Origin: Alternaria dauci
Taxonomy: Eukaryota > Ascomycota > Dothideomycetes > Pleosporales > Pleosporaceae
Length of the DNA stretch: 64,000 nt
Assembly (NCBI RefSeq): GCF_042100115.1
Contig: NC_091280.1
Span: 1,550,001-1,614,000, forward strand
Direction of reading: 5' to 3'
The position numbers and the translations under genes were made by a program. The notes under the pieces were generated by a model, which was not told where the DNA came from, made no database searches, and worked only from the letters and a program-made list of their open reading frames with translations. Positions 9,557-19,820 of the stretch are shown here, in pieces (position 1 is the first letter of the stretch; every line of letters begins with the position of its first letter).

Positions 9557-11866
9557 ATGGATGCGGTAGCAGCAGAGTGCGGAGCGGAGGAAGACAAGCA
9601 AGCAGTAACGACTGAAACCACTGGCACAAGCATAGCTCCGCAAGAGGGCTGGATCGGAGTTTCCCCGTTGCACCATCAAATGGAGCTGTGGATTCCCGAC
9701 ACAGCCGAAGAACTCGCTCGCCAAACGGTGTCTTCGGCGGTGCATTTCCCAGAGACCCGTCGACGCCATCGCTGCACAACGTCACCCAAGAATGCCAATG
9801 TCTCATGGAAGGATATGCTTACTCACCTTGTCCCTTTTCTTCCTTACATTGAGAAGAGGGCCCCAGAGGCAGACATCAGTGTTTTAGGTCATGATGCTAT
9901 GGCTATGGATATCGGTATCATTCAAACGTGGATAGATCGTTGTCAAAAACTACACGGAATACGCTGCCATGGTAGTAGAACCTCACAGATGCACTCACCA
10001 TTTCCGTCCTATTTGATTGATGTCGAGCGGGGATGTTTGGTTGCGGCGCCTGAACGTCCGCGTTATGTTGCCTTGAGCTATGTTTGGGGCGGGTCGGAGG
10101 TTTCAGCTTGCGCTACGACATCGAATTTGAGGGAGCTTCAAGAACATAACGGACTCTACAATGGGAGCATATCACTGTCCAGTCTTATAAAGGACGCCAT
10201 TGCTTTGGTCAGGGATCTGGGACTTACTTATCTATGGGTGGACCGGATCACAATCATTCAAGACGACGACGCAACCAAACACCACCAACTAAGTGCCATG
10301 GGAGAGATATACGCAGGTTCACTCTTTACCTTGATCGCAGCTCAGAATGAGGAAGCAGCCTTGAGTCTCTACGGACACCGCAAAATGGCGCATGCTCGTG
10401 ATGGATCCCGTTCAAGAGAAGAGAAGAGCACGGTGGACGGACCATCTCTGGACGGTGCAAAACACATGCTCAATCAAGCGATATCACTCATGCAGACTAA
10501 ATGGTATTCACGAGGCTGGACCTTCCAGGAGTATATTTTCTCTACACGAAGGGTCATCTTTCAAAACGAAAGAGTCAATTGGGAATGTCTATGTGCTTCT
10601 TGGCATGAGCGCCAAGATATATTCCGACTGACGCTCGCTCCCTCCCATGGCGTATTGCCAGCCTCTGATGCTTCTGCAATCAAAATGGACGCACCTGCTG
10701 CTGGTCTGAACAGTTCACCTTGGCCGGACATGATTCGATACACAAGGCTCATGACATTGCTCAACGAACGAGACTTGACCTTCCCGGAAGATGTTCTTGA
10801 TGCATTCATCAGTTGTCTAGTACATTTGAGCAGCGTGTTTCCAGGAGACTTTATATCTGGTCTACCAACAATGTGTTTTGACGCTGCGCTATTGTGGCAA
10901 CCATGGGCATACCTGAAGAGGCGAAAACCGCGAAGACTGTCTGCTAGCAAAGCAATCCTACCTTCATGGTCTTGGGCAGGGTGGGAAGGCATCATCAACT
11001 CCGAGAGCTGGAGAAGTGCTGCCAACTATCAATTCGAATATTCACCCATCTCAGATATCCCACAATACACTTCCTGGAGGACCATCAGTACTGTTCAATG
11101 GACGTATTCGAAGATGCTGACGTCAGAGCGTTTCCCAATCACTATGCCTCTGCAATTTGGGCGACCAGCGTTTACCAAGGCTGGAGATAACCTACCTCCG
11201 GGATGGTCCTTGTCTACAGGCTTGGGAGAGGATGGACATGCAGTTCGACATTCGTGTGACCCCTCCGTATCCTTTCGCTTCCCGATCCCGATCCTGGACC
11301 GGACAAGCCGCCGACAACCTGTGGTGAACGCTCGATATCTACATTGTATTACAAAACACGCCTTCCTCGCACTAGGCAAAGAGTTCCTCATCACGACGTC
11401 GGGTTGTCCTTCCATACAATTTCTCACAGATTCTGGTCGTTGGGCTGGATGCCTCCGACTCAACTTCATACCTTCGCATGCGCGTGACGAGACATCAACC
11501 TCGTCAGTCCCAGTCCTCAAACACCGTTCTCGGGATACCTCTAAAGCGCTTCCAAGCTTCTCATTTACCACCCCCTCGCACACTGAAGTTGCGGATGCGC
11601 TCTACGATCAGGCTCGGATTGGAGATGAGCTGTGTGAGCTTATCGAGATATCTGCTGGTTCAGTTGAGGACTGGGAAATCGATGCTCGAAGCTTTGATGA
11701 ATGGTATCAAGAAGATTGCGGCTGGAACCAAGGGCTGTACGAGTTCGTCAATGTTCTCTGGGTAAGGCGGGCGGAAGGAGTTGCATATCGTAAAGCGCTT
11801 GGGAGGGTTAAGAAGGATGTCTGGGAGAACGAAGCAGAGGACGATATAGAGGTTACACTCGGATGA
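9557..11866 (+). CDS. HET-domain (heterokaryon incompatibility) protein
   Basis: Protein of the fungal HET family, some of which trigger cell death when unlike strains fuse; the role of this copy is unknown. The HET domain spans about residues 170-330: YVALSYVWGGSEVSA, IKDAIALVRDLGLTYLWVDR, IIQDDDATKHHQLSAMGEIY, then WYSRGWTFQEYIFSTRRVIF. Where most relatives have WVDSLCI or WVDALCI, this copy has WVDRITI. The frame is a single exon. I chose ATG 9557 (context accATGG, 769 residues); ATG 9485 would add 24 residues. The long C-terminal part has no domain I recognise. I see no NACHT, WD40 or ankyrin module. No partner gene typical of a HET pair sits next to it. Confidence 0.88.
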   Translation: MDAVAAECGAEEDKQAVTTETTGTSIAPQEGWIGVSPLHHQMELWIPDTAEELARQTVSSAVHFPETRRRHRCTTSPKNANVSWKDMLTHLVPFLPYIEKRAPEADISVLGHDAMAMDIGIIQTWIDRCQKLHGIRCHGSRTSQMHSPFPSYLIDVERGCLVAAPERPRYVALSYVWGGSEVSACATTSNLRELQEHNGLYNGSISLSSLIKDAIALVRDLGLTYLWVDRITIIQDDDATKHHQLSAMGEIYAGSLFTLIAAQNEEAALSLYGHRKMAHARDGSRSREEKSTVDGPSLDGAKHMLNQAISLMQTKWYSRGWTFQEYIFSTRRVIFQNERVNWECLCASWHERQDIFRLTLAPSHGVLPASDASAIKMDAPAAGLNSSPWPDMIRYTRLMTLLNERDLTFPEDVLDAFISCLVHLSSVFPGDFISGLPTMCFDAALLWQPWAYLKRRKPRRLSASKAILPSWSWAGWEGIINSESWRSAANYQFEYSPISDIPQYTSWRTISTVQWTYSKMLTSERFPITMPLQFGRPAFTKAGDNLPPGWSLSTGLGEDGHAVRHSCDPSVSFRFPIPILDRTSRRQPVVNARYLHCITKHAFLALGKEFLITTSGCPSIQFLTDSGRWAGCLRLNFIPSHARDETSTSSVPVLKHRSRDTSKALPSFSFTTPSHTEVADALYDQARIGDELCELIEISAGSVEDWEIDARSFDEWYQEDCGWNQGLYEFVNVLWVRRAEGVAYRKALGRVKKDVWENEAEDDIEVTLG

Positions 11867-12522
11867 GATGCGAATAAAGGCGTGGTTTCGAAAGGATCCT
11901 GACAGTGCCAATGTCTTGTTGTGTTTGTTCGAGATTATGTTGGTTTTTGTTTAGCACTCCCAGCCTATTGCTACGTCCGTGAGATCAAATGAGCTTTGAA
12001 TCTAGATGTCAGTTGGGTCGTCTCCGCAAAAATTTTGTCAGCTAGCCCCAAAATCATTTCCGACTGCATCGTCTGTTCTACTCTGTAGCGATTCTCATAG
12101 GCTGCAAGATGGCGTACTGGTCGTTTCGTGTCGATCTCGTCATTCTTCATGCGCAATCTAGCAGTCTGGTAAATATGCATCGGTATCGCCATCAGGCTAT
12201 AGATGAGAGAGCTACAGCGCAAGGCACTATGGAAGAGCGGTCCTAATTAACGCGGTGTTGAGCTGCACGTCTTGATTGACGTCACGGCGGCCGCGGGCTG
12301 CGCGGTTGCCGTAGCGGGATGGCGGGACGCGACCTGCCACAGGCGAAACCGTGTTGATACTCCCGAAAATAGTTGATTTGCTGGCCACATTGATAAACAT
12401 AACCCTTCACACGCCTCGCGTCTTCTCTTCTGCCTTTATCCTACCTGCGATACACTTCGTCGTCCTCTTCCATTGTTCAAGCGCTGCTGTGAATATTTGT
12501 ACACTCGATCAACAACAAAATC
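11867..12522. other. Intergenic, HET gene 3' flank and Mpv17-family promoter
   Basis: A minus-strand frame at 11971-12222 (83 codons) is open but has no recognisable motif. The stretch before 12522 is pyrimidine-rich, as in many fungal core promoters. Nothing else seen. Confidence 0.5.
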
Positions 12523-13153
12523 ATGTCGATAGTATCGCAGACCTTGCAGGGCGCAGTGCTCAGCGTAACTTCGAACGTGCTTGCGCAAGCCTTATCGTCG
12601 TACCAAGACGGCGTACGCAATTGCGCAGCTCTTGATCATCTGGTGCTCGTAGCTGACACGTATCCAGACGCCTTTCGTGCTCAACTATGCCACAGTCTTC
12701 AAGTTCGCGCTCTTTAGCGTGCTCAGCACCCCGCCCAACATTGTCTGGCAAGGCTACCTAGAAGAGCAATTCCCTACCAATGTGCCCTCTGCTGCTCCAC
12801 CGTCCGAGAAGCCAGGCTCAAAACCCGGTCCCACCAAGACGTCCCTCAACAAGACCAACGTCCTTATCAAATTCCTGCTTGACCAGACCATCGGCGCCGT
12901 CGTCAATACGCTCATGTTTTTGGCATACATGGGCTATGTCAATGCGCAGGACAAGCCTGGCGTCAACGCCATGGACGTGGTTACGAGCGACTGCGCGAAC
13001 AAGCTGTGGCCGATGATGAAGGACGGATACAAGTTCTGGCCTGCGATAAGCCTTATCAGCTTCCTGTGGGTACCAGTAGACAAGAGAGTCCTCTTTGGCT
13101 GCTCTGTGGGTGTTGTGTGGGGCATATACTTGAGTCTGGCAGTGGGCGCATAG
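12523..13153 (+). CDS. Mpv17/PMP22-family membrane protein
   Basis: Small four-helix membrane protein of the Mpv17/PMP22/Sym1 family, found in mitochondrial inner or peroxisomal membranes and thought to form small-solute channels. Exons 12523-12612 and 12668-13153 give 191 residues. Family blocks: TPFVLNYATVFKFALFS, PPNIVWQGYLEEQFP, LIKFLLDQTIGAVVNTLMF, and the C-terminal signature KFWPAISLISFLWVPVDKR followed by VVWGIYLSLAVGA. The intron is placed after SYQDG because the direct frame stops. Whether it is peroxisomal or mitochondrial cannot be decided from sequence; there is no clear presequence. Confidence 0.88.
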
Positions 13154-13831
13154 ATGCGTGGGCGGAATAAGCGGATCGCTGTGGCCGCGGACATCTTGAG
13201 CGTGGTATACCCTTTCTGTGCAGATGGTGCTTCAGATTGCCGAGAGCGCTGACGCACTCAAACCACAACAAGAAAGTTCCGTTTCGCTGGTTTGTATCAC
13301 TCAACAGAAAAACCTATTTCATAACTTACCTAGAGGCGTTCTCCATGCGTTACATGATCTCTTCGTCATTTTGAAACACAACGAGCACTTGCAGAGTGGT
13401 TTCAGTGGTAAGCACAAGTGTTGAAGAATCGACCCTCTTCGTGCTGAGTGGCTCATCCAATCGCCGCACCTTAGCCGTCAACATTTTTCAGAAGTACCCA
13501 CACAAGACCAACAATCAATACATCTATCTTCTGGTTCGAAAGAATCATGTCCCCTTCACAGTGGGGCTTTGGGAACGAGATCCACTTGTACCAAGGGATT
13601 TGGTCGCTCGGTCGCGCAATCAGATTGGACCGTCCATTAAACATTCAGTCGGGCTTACGCTATGCGACCATGCGCTCCGTAAGAACAATAAGACACTGTC
13701 TACTGGCCACAGCGTTCCCAATACGTGTACGCGTGGTAATTTTCAAGCCAGGCAAATATCGAATCTGCCTGCTACAAAAGGTTTGTTACTTTACATTGTT
13801 CTCTCCTCTTGCACCATAACACCTGCGCATC
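13154..13831. other. Intergenic upstream of GH16 gene
   Basis: Short overlapping open frames (13396-13857 plus strand) run into the GH16 start in another frame and carry no motif. Read as promoter and leader of the GH16 gene. Confidence 0.5.
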
Positions 13832-15287
13832 ATGCAGAACCTCACAGAAACCCCTGATGTCATTACCCCTGTAGCCCCTTCAGTGGCTGCTTCGGATAGA
13901 GTCCACAACTCGAAAAGCACCAACAGCAGGCACATCTCCAAGGGCAAGCAAGCTGCAGGCTCTGGCTTCCACTACGGACCCGTACCAGGTCAGTATTTCC
14001 GCTCACGACGAGTGAAGCCCGAAGATGTTCAGATGCCGTGGCTCGAAAAGCCGCACCCCAGGCAGAAATGGGGCACAATTCTTCCTCTCATCGGCCTTGG
14101 ACTCGGTTTCATGGTAGTAGCTATCATGATCTGGGACGGCTTCAGAGTCATAGGCAGGCACAAATACTGCGAGATCTACCACGATAATTTCACCTCACTG
14201 AACGAGAACGTTTGGACCAAGGAAGTGGAGCTAGGCGGCTACGGGTATGTTGCATCGTTTCATTATTACATGCGGACTGACTGATGTTTGCAGTAATGGC
14301 CAGTTCGAGATGACTACAGGTACGGACGAAAACGTCTTCATCGAGAACGGTGAGCTCGTTATCAGACCAACGCTCCAAGACGAACTGTTCATCGGCAGCA
14401 ATTACACAATCGATCTCCGTGGTCAAGGATGCACTGGCTCTGATTGGACTGACTGTGTCGCTACTACCAATACGACCAACGGCACAATTGTTAACCCTAT
14501 CAAGTCCGGGCGAATCAACACGAAGCTTGGTGCTTCAATCAAGTATGGCCGCGTCGAAGTCGTTGCCAAGCTGTCCGCTGGTGACTGGTTGTGGCCCGCC
14601 ATCTGGATGCTACCTAAGGATAACGTATATGGCCCCTGGCCTCGCTCTGGCGAAATCGATATCGCGGAGTCACGCGGCAACGCTCCGGGGTATGCACAAG
14701 GCGGCAACAATGTCGTCTCGAGCACGCTGCACTTCGGACCTGACGCCAACCATAATGGCTGGTGGCGCAACAACGTCAAGCGCCAGGCGCTGCACACTAC
14801 ATACGCAGACGACTATAATACCTTTGGTGTTGAGGTAATACCCCTGCCCTCCTGTTCATGTTGTCTTGCGTGCCAGTATTGACCATGCTTCCAGTGGAGT
14901 GAGAAGTACATCTTCACTTATATCAACACACGCCTCCTACAAGTCATGTACACGCACTTTGACGAGCCCTTTTTCAAGTACGGTAACTTTCCTCAAGCCG
15001 ATGCCAACGGCACCCGCCTGGAGGATCCATGGAAGGGCACCAAAAGTAACACAGCACCCTTTGACCAGGAGTTCTATCTTGTCATAAACCTTGCTGTCGG
15101 GTCAACAAATGGCTGGTTTGAGGATGGTAAGAGCGGTAAGCCATGGATTGACAGGAGTCTCCGGGCAAAGCTTGACTTTTGGGAGGCCAAGGACCAGTGG
15201 CTGCCTACGTGGAAGAATAATGGGCAGATGAAGGTTAAGAGTGTTACAATGTGGCAGCAAAGTGGACACATGGGCTGCAAGGCTTGA
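13832..15287 (+). CDS. GH16-family beta-glucanase-like protein, type II membrane anchored
   Basis: Glycoside hydrolase family 16 (endo-1,3(4)-beta-glucanase-like/GNBP-like) acting on cell-wall or environmental glucans. Exons 13832-14244, 14294-14834 and 14895-15287 give 448 residues. Residues 1-80 are cytosolic, Pro- and basic-rich; residues about 81-101 (GTILPLIGLGLGFMVVAIMI) form one membrane span, so the catalytic domain should face the secretory lumen or cell wall. The active-site motif is SGEIDIAESRGN near residue 257, with both glutamates and the aspartate present. Other blocks: SIKYGRVEVVAKLSAGDWLW, PAIWMLP, GGNNVVSSTLHFGP, FDQEFYLVINLAVG. Intron ends were chosen by frame continuity. 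Confidence 0.9.
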
Positions 15288-15997
15288 TAGGTGCACCGTT
15301 GTTAGGTTTACGGGCTTAGTTTGTCAGGTTCGAAAGTACTGTTGAAGTGCAGGCCTGTACGAAGGAGCTCATTCTTTTCAAGTGTTTAGTCCTACCCAAT
15401 AGAATAACTTAACCCAAAGTATAACCCACATCTCCCTCTGTAACATCTTGACCTAAAACACGGCGAATGCCTTCAGGGCCCATTTCGAGAGCATTTTAGA
15501 AGCGACAAGCTCCACCATGTTGATTTGCAGATGACCGTCGAAGATGGTTTCTAGGCAGGACTTCAGTTTGGTAAAATTGCATGTACAGAATAAGATGAGT
15601 GCGACGTGACCACAACGCATGTTCAACTTTCCTTGGTTGTACTGAATGTGGCCTTTGTTGGTACACGCATAATAAAAAGACCAACACATACCTTTTTGAG
15701 GTACGTCATGGTTGGCCGACATGAACGGTCCGTAAATTAAAAAGCTAGTGTTCAGTTGGGAAGGTGGGATGGCCGCCGGCTTACCATTTCGGGTTGTCAC
15801 GATCAAGCAACCCACTTTTCCACTCCTAACGCCTATCTTCAAGCGCCGTGTCCGATGTTCGCAATCCGTTATGCTGTGACTAAGCCCGTTATTTTCCGAC
15901 ATGTTCGCATTTCTAGTCGTGGTCGAACTGCCTTCACGATTCACCACCAACAACATTCTGCATCCCATTGGCCCTTCCGGCGTCTCGCATCGCAACC
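15288..15997. other. Intergenic, GH16 / D-threonine aldolase-like
   Basis: A 180-codon minus-strand frame (15453-15995) covers most of the gap but has no recognisable motif and overlaps the leader of the next gene, so I do not call it. Nothing else seen. Confidence 0.5.
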
Positions 15998-17110
15998 ATG
16001 CCGTACTCTCCTAAAGTAGGCGACTCGCTAGACTCGCTAGACACGCCATCCATGATTGTGGATTTGGATCTCATGGAGACCAATCTGAGTAAACTCATGG
16101 ACCAACTCCTCCCTACTGGTGTCAGCATTCGTCCACATCTCAAGACCACAAAATCTGCCATTATCGCGAAGAAGATGGTCGCAGCGGGTGCAAAAGGGGG
16201 ATGCGTGGCCAAACTCAGCGAGGCAGAAGTCATGTGTGAGAAGGGCTTCACGGATCTGCTGATCACATGTGAGATTATCGGTTCCGCAAAGGTCAAGCGG
16301 TTAGTGGAATTGGTCAAGAAGTACAGAGACGTAAGGATAGTCGTCGACAGCAAAGAGGGGGCGAGCGCTATTGAGCAAGCACTATCACAAAGCGGTTTTG
16401 AGGGCACAGTCATGACGCTCATCGATCTCGACGTGGGGTTACACCGCACAGGCGTGCAACCCGGTGGACCAGCTTCAGAACTAGCACGTTTTGTCACCAG
16501 CTCAAAGCATCTCAGACTCATCGGCGTACAAGGGTACGAAGGCCACCTGCAACATGTCCATGGTCTCGAAGAGCGCAAAAGCCAGTGTCTCGAGAGCATG
16601 AAGATCCTAACCTCGACTGCAGACGCGCTAAGAAAGGAAGGGCACGCCATCGATGTAGTAACGACTGGTGGAACTGGAACTGCAGAGTTCTGTGTCACCG
16701 TCCCTGGAATCACCGAGGTACAGCCTGGCTCTTTCCTCTTCATGGATACGGACTATCGCAACGCTGTTGGTTCGACGAATTACGCTCAGAGCCTGACTAT
16801 CCTCTCTACGGTTCTAAGCAAACAGGGTGCAAATATCATCACTATTGACGCGGGACTCAAGTCGCTGACGACAGACTCTGGGCTTGCAGAATGCAAGACA
16901 CCAGGGTATACATATGGAGTTTTGGGTGATGAGCATGGCAGCCTTGCCTGGGAAGAAGGCAAGGCTCAAGAGTTGAAGATAGGAGACAGGGTCGAGATGG
17001 TACCCAGTCATATCGATCCGACGGTCAATTTACACAATGTATATTATGCGTATCGGAAGGGGGTTGTTGAGGAGATTTGGCCAGTGGATAGTAGGGGGTG
17101 TGTGCAATAA
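15998..17110 (+). CDS. D-threonine aldolase / D-serine dehydratase-like PLP enzyme (fold type III)
   Basis: Alanine-racemase-fold PLP enzyme cleaving or deaminating D-beta-hydroxy amino acids. Single exon, 370 residues from ATG 15998; the frame runs further upstream but without ATG. The substrate-side motif RPHLKTTKS carries the PLP lysine (Lys49). The N-terminal barrel contains LIDLDVGLHRTGV and GVQGYEGHLQH; VTTGGTGT lies in the phosphate-binding region. Near the C-terminus the metal site reads PSHIDPTVN, giving His338 and Asp340. In this family His-x-Asp is the D-threonine aldolase pattern, whereas D-serine dehydratases (yeast Dsd1) have His-x-Cys; hence the preferred call. The substrate is inferred. 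Confidence 0.88.
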   Translation: MPYSPKVGDSLDSLDTPSMIVDLDLMETNLSKLMDQLLPTGVSIRPHLKTTKSAIIAKKMVAAGAKGGCVAKLSEAEVMCEKGFTDLLITCEIIGSAKVKRLVELVKKYRDVRIVVDSKEGASAIEQALSQSGFEGTVMTLIDLDVGLHRTGVQPGGPASELARFVTSSKHLRLIGVQGYEGHLQHVHGLEERKSQCLESMKILTSTADALRKEGHAIDVVTTGGTGTAEFCVTVPGITEVQPGSFLFMDTDYRNAVGSTNYAQSLTILSTVLSKQGANIITIDAGLKSLTTDSGLAECKTPGYTYGVLGDEHGSLAWEEGKAQELKIGDRVEMVPSHIDPTVNLHNVYYAYRKGVVEEIWPVDSRGCVQ

Positions 17111-17203
17111 CAGTCTGAGTTCAATAACGGCTTTTGGAGATTGGGAACAGCAACTCGCACATATTACCAAGCGCCACACTGTGACAAACCCCACTGCTCA
17201 CAA

Positions 17204-18679
17204 CTAAGCTCTATCCAGCAGATTCTCCCTTAGATACTTCACCGGAATCTTCGCAAGGGGATCTTCCCCGGTGAACGACGCAGCCGCTCTCTCTGCCCTG
17301 GTCATCTTGGTGATGTCATACTTTTCACCACCCAAAATCTCACCACGATCCTTCTTGTACGCTTTGAACTTTTCATCCCAGTGCCATGGGTCTTTTTCTG
17401 TGCTGTTTGTACCCTTCGCATTCTTTGCATCGCTCGAGCCCCTCTTTCTCTTGCCCCTTTCAGTTGGTGGCGGAGAGACAGCCTTGCCACCTGTTGCCTC
17501 TGGGTTCGCGTTCTCTTTGTCCGCGTCGTCGTCTTCAGGAATCGTGACCGGATTCTCAGCAGAGCTGCCGACAGGACTCGTGGCCGCTCTCTCAGCTTGG
17601 AGTTTCTCAAGGGTCGTTGTTCCAGTCATGAACTTTTCAACCAATCCATTGGTTTCCTCGTACGTGTTGTCATCGCCGTCAAAGTTGCCTACCTTGGACA
17701 ATTTCTCTATGCGCAGCTTCGTTGCAAAGGTTCCCTTCTCGGAATCGAGACTGCCCTTCTTGAAGTAATCGACGGCTTCTTTACGCCAAGCTACACAGTC
17801 TCCTTCAATGCCATATGCAGGGAGATCGTGCGATATTTCCAGGTAATATGCGATACCAAGGGCCAAGTCAAGAAAACGGGAGTCTGGTTTGAGCTCGCCT
17901 GCTGCTTCAATGGCCGCAAGCACGGTGAGTAGTGCGCATCCCAGTAAGCCGAATATTTCGCACGTTGTATCGCCGTCTTCGTTGCCCAGGAGCGCAGAGA
18001 TGGATTCATCATCGTCATTCAGCCAGAGGCCTACTGCACTGATCACCGACCACATCTTCTCAATGCGTTCATCCTTGGCGTGGAAGCCTTTATCGAATTC
18101 GATCAGCTATTCATTGTCAGTTTCTAGCTGGCACACATGGCCGATCATCGCACCTACCATGTTTTCTATAATCTCCTGCATTCCCCACCCTTTCCAATCT
18201 GTGTATTGGATCAAGCCGAAACTATCAGGATCGCAATAGTTGCTCTTTCTCGTCAGCAAGTCTGCCTTTAGCCAAGCATCCCACATCATCACCCATTTGT
18301 GCTCCGGAAATTTGCTCGGTGTTGCTTTGAAGACGCCATCTTTTCTGAACTTTTCGTCGATAGGCTTGTAGAGCTTTTCGAAAATCTCCACTTTGTCTTC
18401 AATGTAGGCGTCCGGGTCCAAGGTCCAATTCAGCCAATTCTCGCCCTTTACGTCGAAGAAGGGACGAGGTATACAGACGTAATCGTGCGGTACTGGATTC
18501 GTAGGCTTGTTCGACTTGTTCTTGTGTGTACTGCTGCCGTTCTTACTTTTCGCACCCTTTGTTTTATCATTCTCGTGGGAGCGCACCGTCTCAAATGCAG
18601 AATCCGAGCTCTGACTGCCCGACTCATCCAGGAAAACGCCGGAATCGTTCGCGGTCTTCTGCTTCTTCGCCGGAGGCAT
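17204..18679 (-). CDS. Uncharacterised charged protein, probably nuclear
   Basis: Not recognised. Exons 18679-18158 and 18106-17204 join at a 51 bp intron to give 474 residues. The start MPPAKKQKTANDSGVFLDES is a basic stretch that could serve as a nuclear localisation signal, followed by a Lys/Ser/Asn-rich linker. Residues about 60-300 form a folded-looking region rich in Trp (ENWLNWTLDPDAYIEDK, HKWVMMWDAWLKADLLTRKS, YTDWKGWGMQEIIENM, RIEKMWSVISAVGLWLND) with a helical stretch (EIFGLLGCALLTVLAAIEAAG). The C-terminal third is disordered and charged (PEDDDADKENANPEATGG, GKRKRGSSDAKNAKG), ending with a conserved-looking MTRAERAAASFTGEDPLAK. No membrane span or catalytic motif seen. Confidence 0.75.
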
Positions 18680-19620
18680 TTTCACGTATAAGGCAGTACA
18701 GGGCTGAAGTTCGATATGATTTAATTGATGAATTGAGATGGATACACGACAGCCTTGATGGGTTGTGAGTGACATTGATGAGGCTTGTCCGGAAGTTCAT
18801 GGAATCATGACATCAACAGGTTTCGTCATCGCTTCGGAAGCCCCTGAGTAACGCGAATCTACCACGACCGCACGTGAACAGTGTTTTTGTCGTTGTGTGA
18901 CGCGTCTGGCAAAAGACACGCGCCTTAAATGTCTACAATTCGGTGTCACCAGGACGCTCATCGCCTTCTCTAATGTAGCCGGGACTATGCTAGGTATCGC
19001 TGGTTGGCGTTGCACATTCAAAGGGTGGTGCGTGCTGAGGGAAGGACGCGTCGATGGCGGACGTCAGGAGACATCTGCGGATGCGTGCCGTGACCATGCT
19101 GGCTGACCAACACAACTCAGTCAGCTTAACTTGCTGTTGTGTCCTCGTTACCAGTGTTACCATTTGCTGCATCAAATTCCAATTTTTGAGATGATGGTCC
19201 GATTTGTTCTCGTTGTCAGAGCGCTGCTGAGATTTTCAAGCCGTGGTAGGCTTGCTGCGGAGGGAATGCAAGGAAAGAGCGATACCATGTCAAAGAAAAC
19301 CTCACGACTAGCCCGTTTGCCAAAAAGCAGCCGACCCTTTATCTGCATATTCAATCTGTGACAAAGAAGTAAATCATCCAGACTCTCTGTTGGCCAGCTC
19401 GATGAAATAACTAGGCGTCACGACAGGACTTTATTGTATCTGGCGACTGTGAGGGACGCGAATGAATGCAGTATAGCGGCCTGTTCCTCGATAACCTTGG
19501 AACCTTTCGCTATCCTTTCCACCAATCAATCACGTCTTGCTTTGGGAGGTAAAAAAAAATATCCTGGTCCAGCTCCAGCAGACGTGTTGAGTCGCAGGGA
19601 TAGATTGACAAAAAATGAAG
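18680..19620. other. Intergenic with nothing recognisable
   Basis: Open frames on either strand are short and motif-free. The right end abuts the tRNA-Met gene. No further RNA gene seen. Confidence 0.5.
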
Positions 19621-19725
19621 TGTCCCGTGCCAGACTCGAACTGGCGGCCTTGGGATATCTGCTGCTGAGAGCAGTCATACATGATCATATGAGACCCACG
19701 TGATAACCAACTACACCAACGAGAC
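19621..19725 (-). tRNA. tRNA-Met (CAT), intron-containing
   Basis: Reading the minus strand from 19725: acceptor GTCTCGT pairs with ACGGGAC (19628-19622) plus discriminator A; D-arm GGTGTAGTTGGTTATCAC; anticodon region TGGGT-CTCATA; variable AGGCC; T-arm GCCAG-TTCGAGT-CTGGC. An insert of about 31 nt follows position 37, as in nuclear tRNA introns, and its TATGA can pair with TCATA around the anticodon, the expected anticodon-intron helix. Anticodon CAT gives Met; the elongator form fits the D-arm. The last pair of the anticodon stem (31-39) is a T-T mismatch in this reading, so exact intron ends are uncertain. Confidence 0.8.
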
Positions 19726-19820
19726 TTTTCAAGCTATGCTTGAGTTGGAGTTGAACCTGTGATGGAAAGAATCTAAAAATAACAATTTATGATATGTGGA
19801 TAAGAACGATGAGTGTAGAG

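Noticed and set aside
15453..15995. 180-codon minus-strand open frame
   Set aside because: No recognisable motif, no good start, and it covers the leader of the D-threonine aldolase-like gene.
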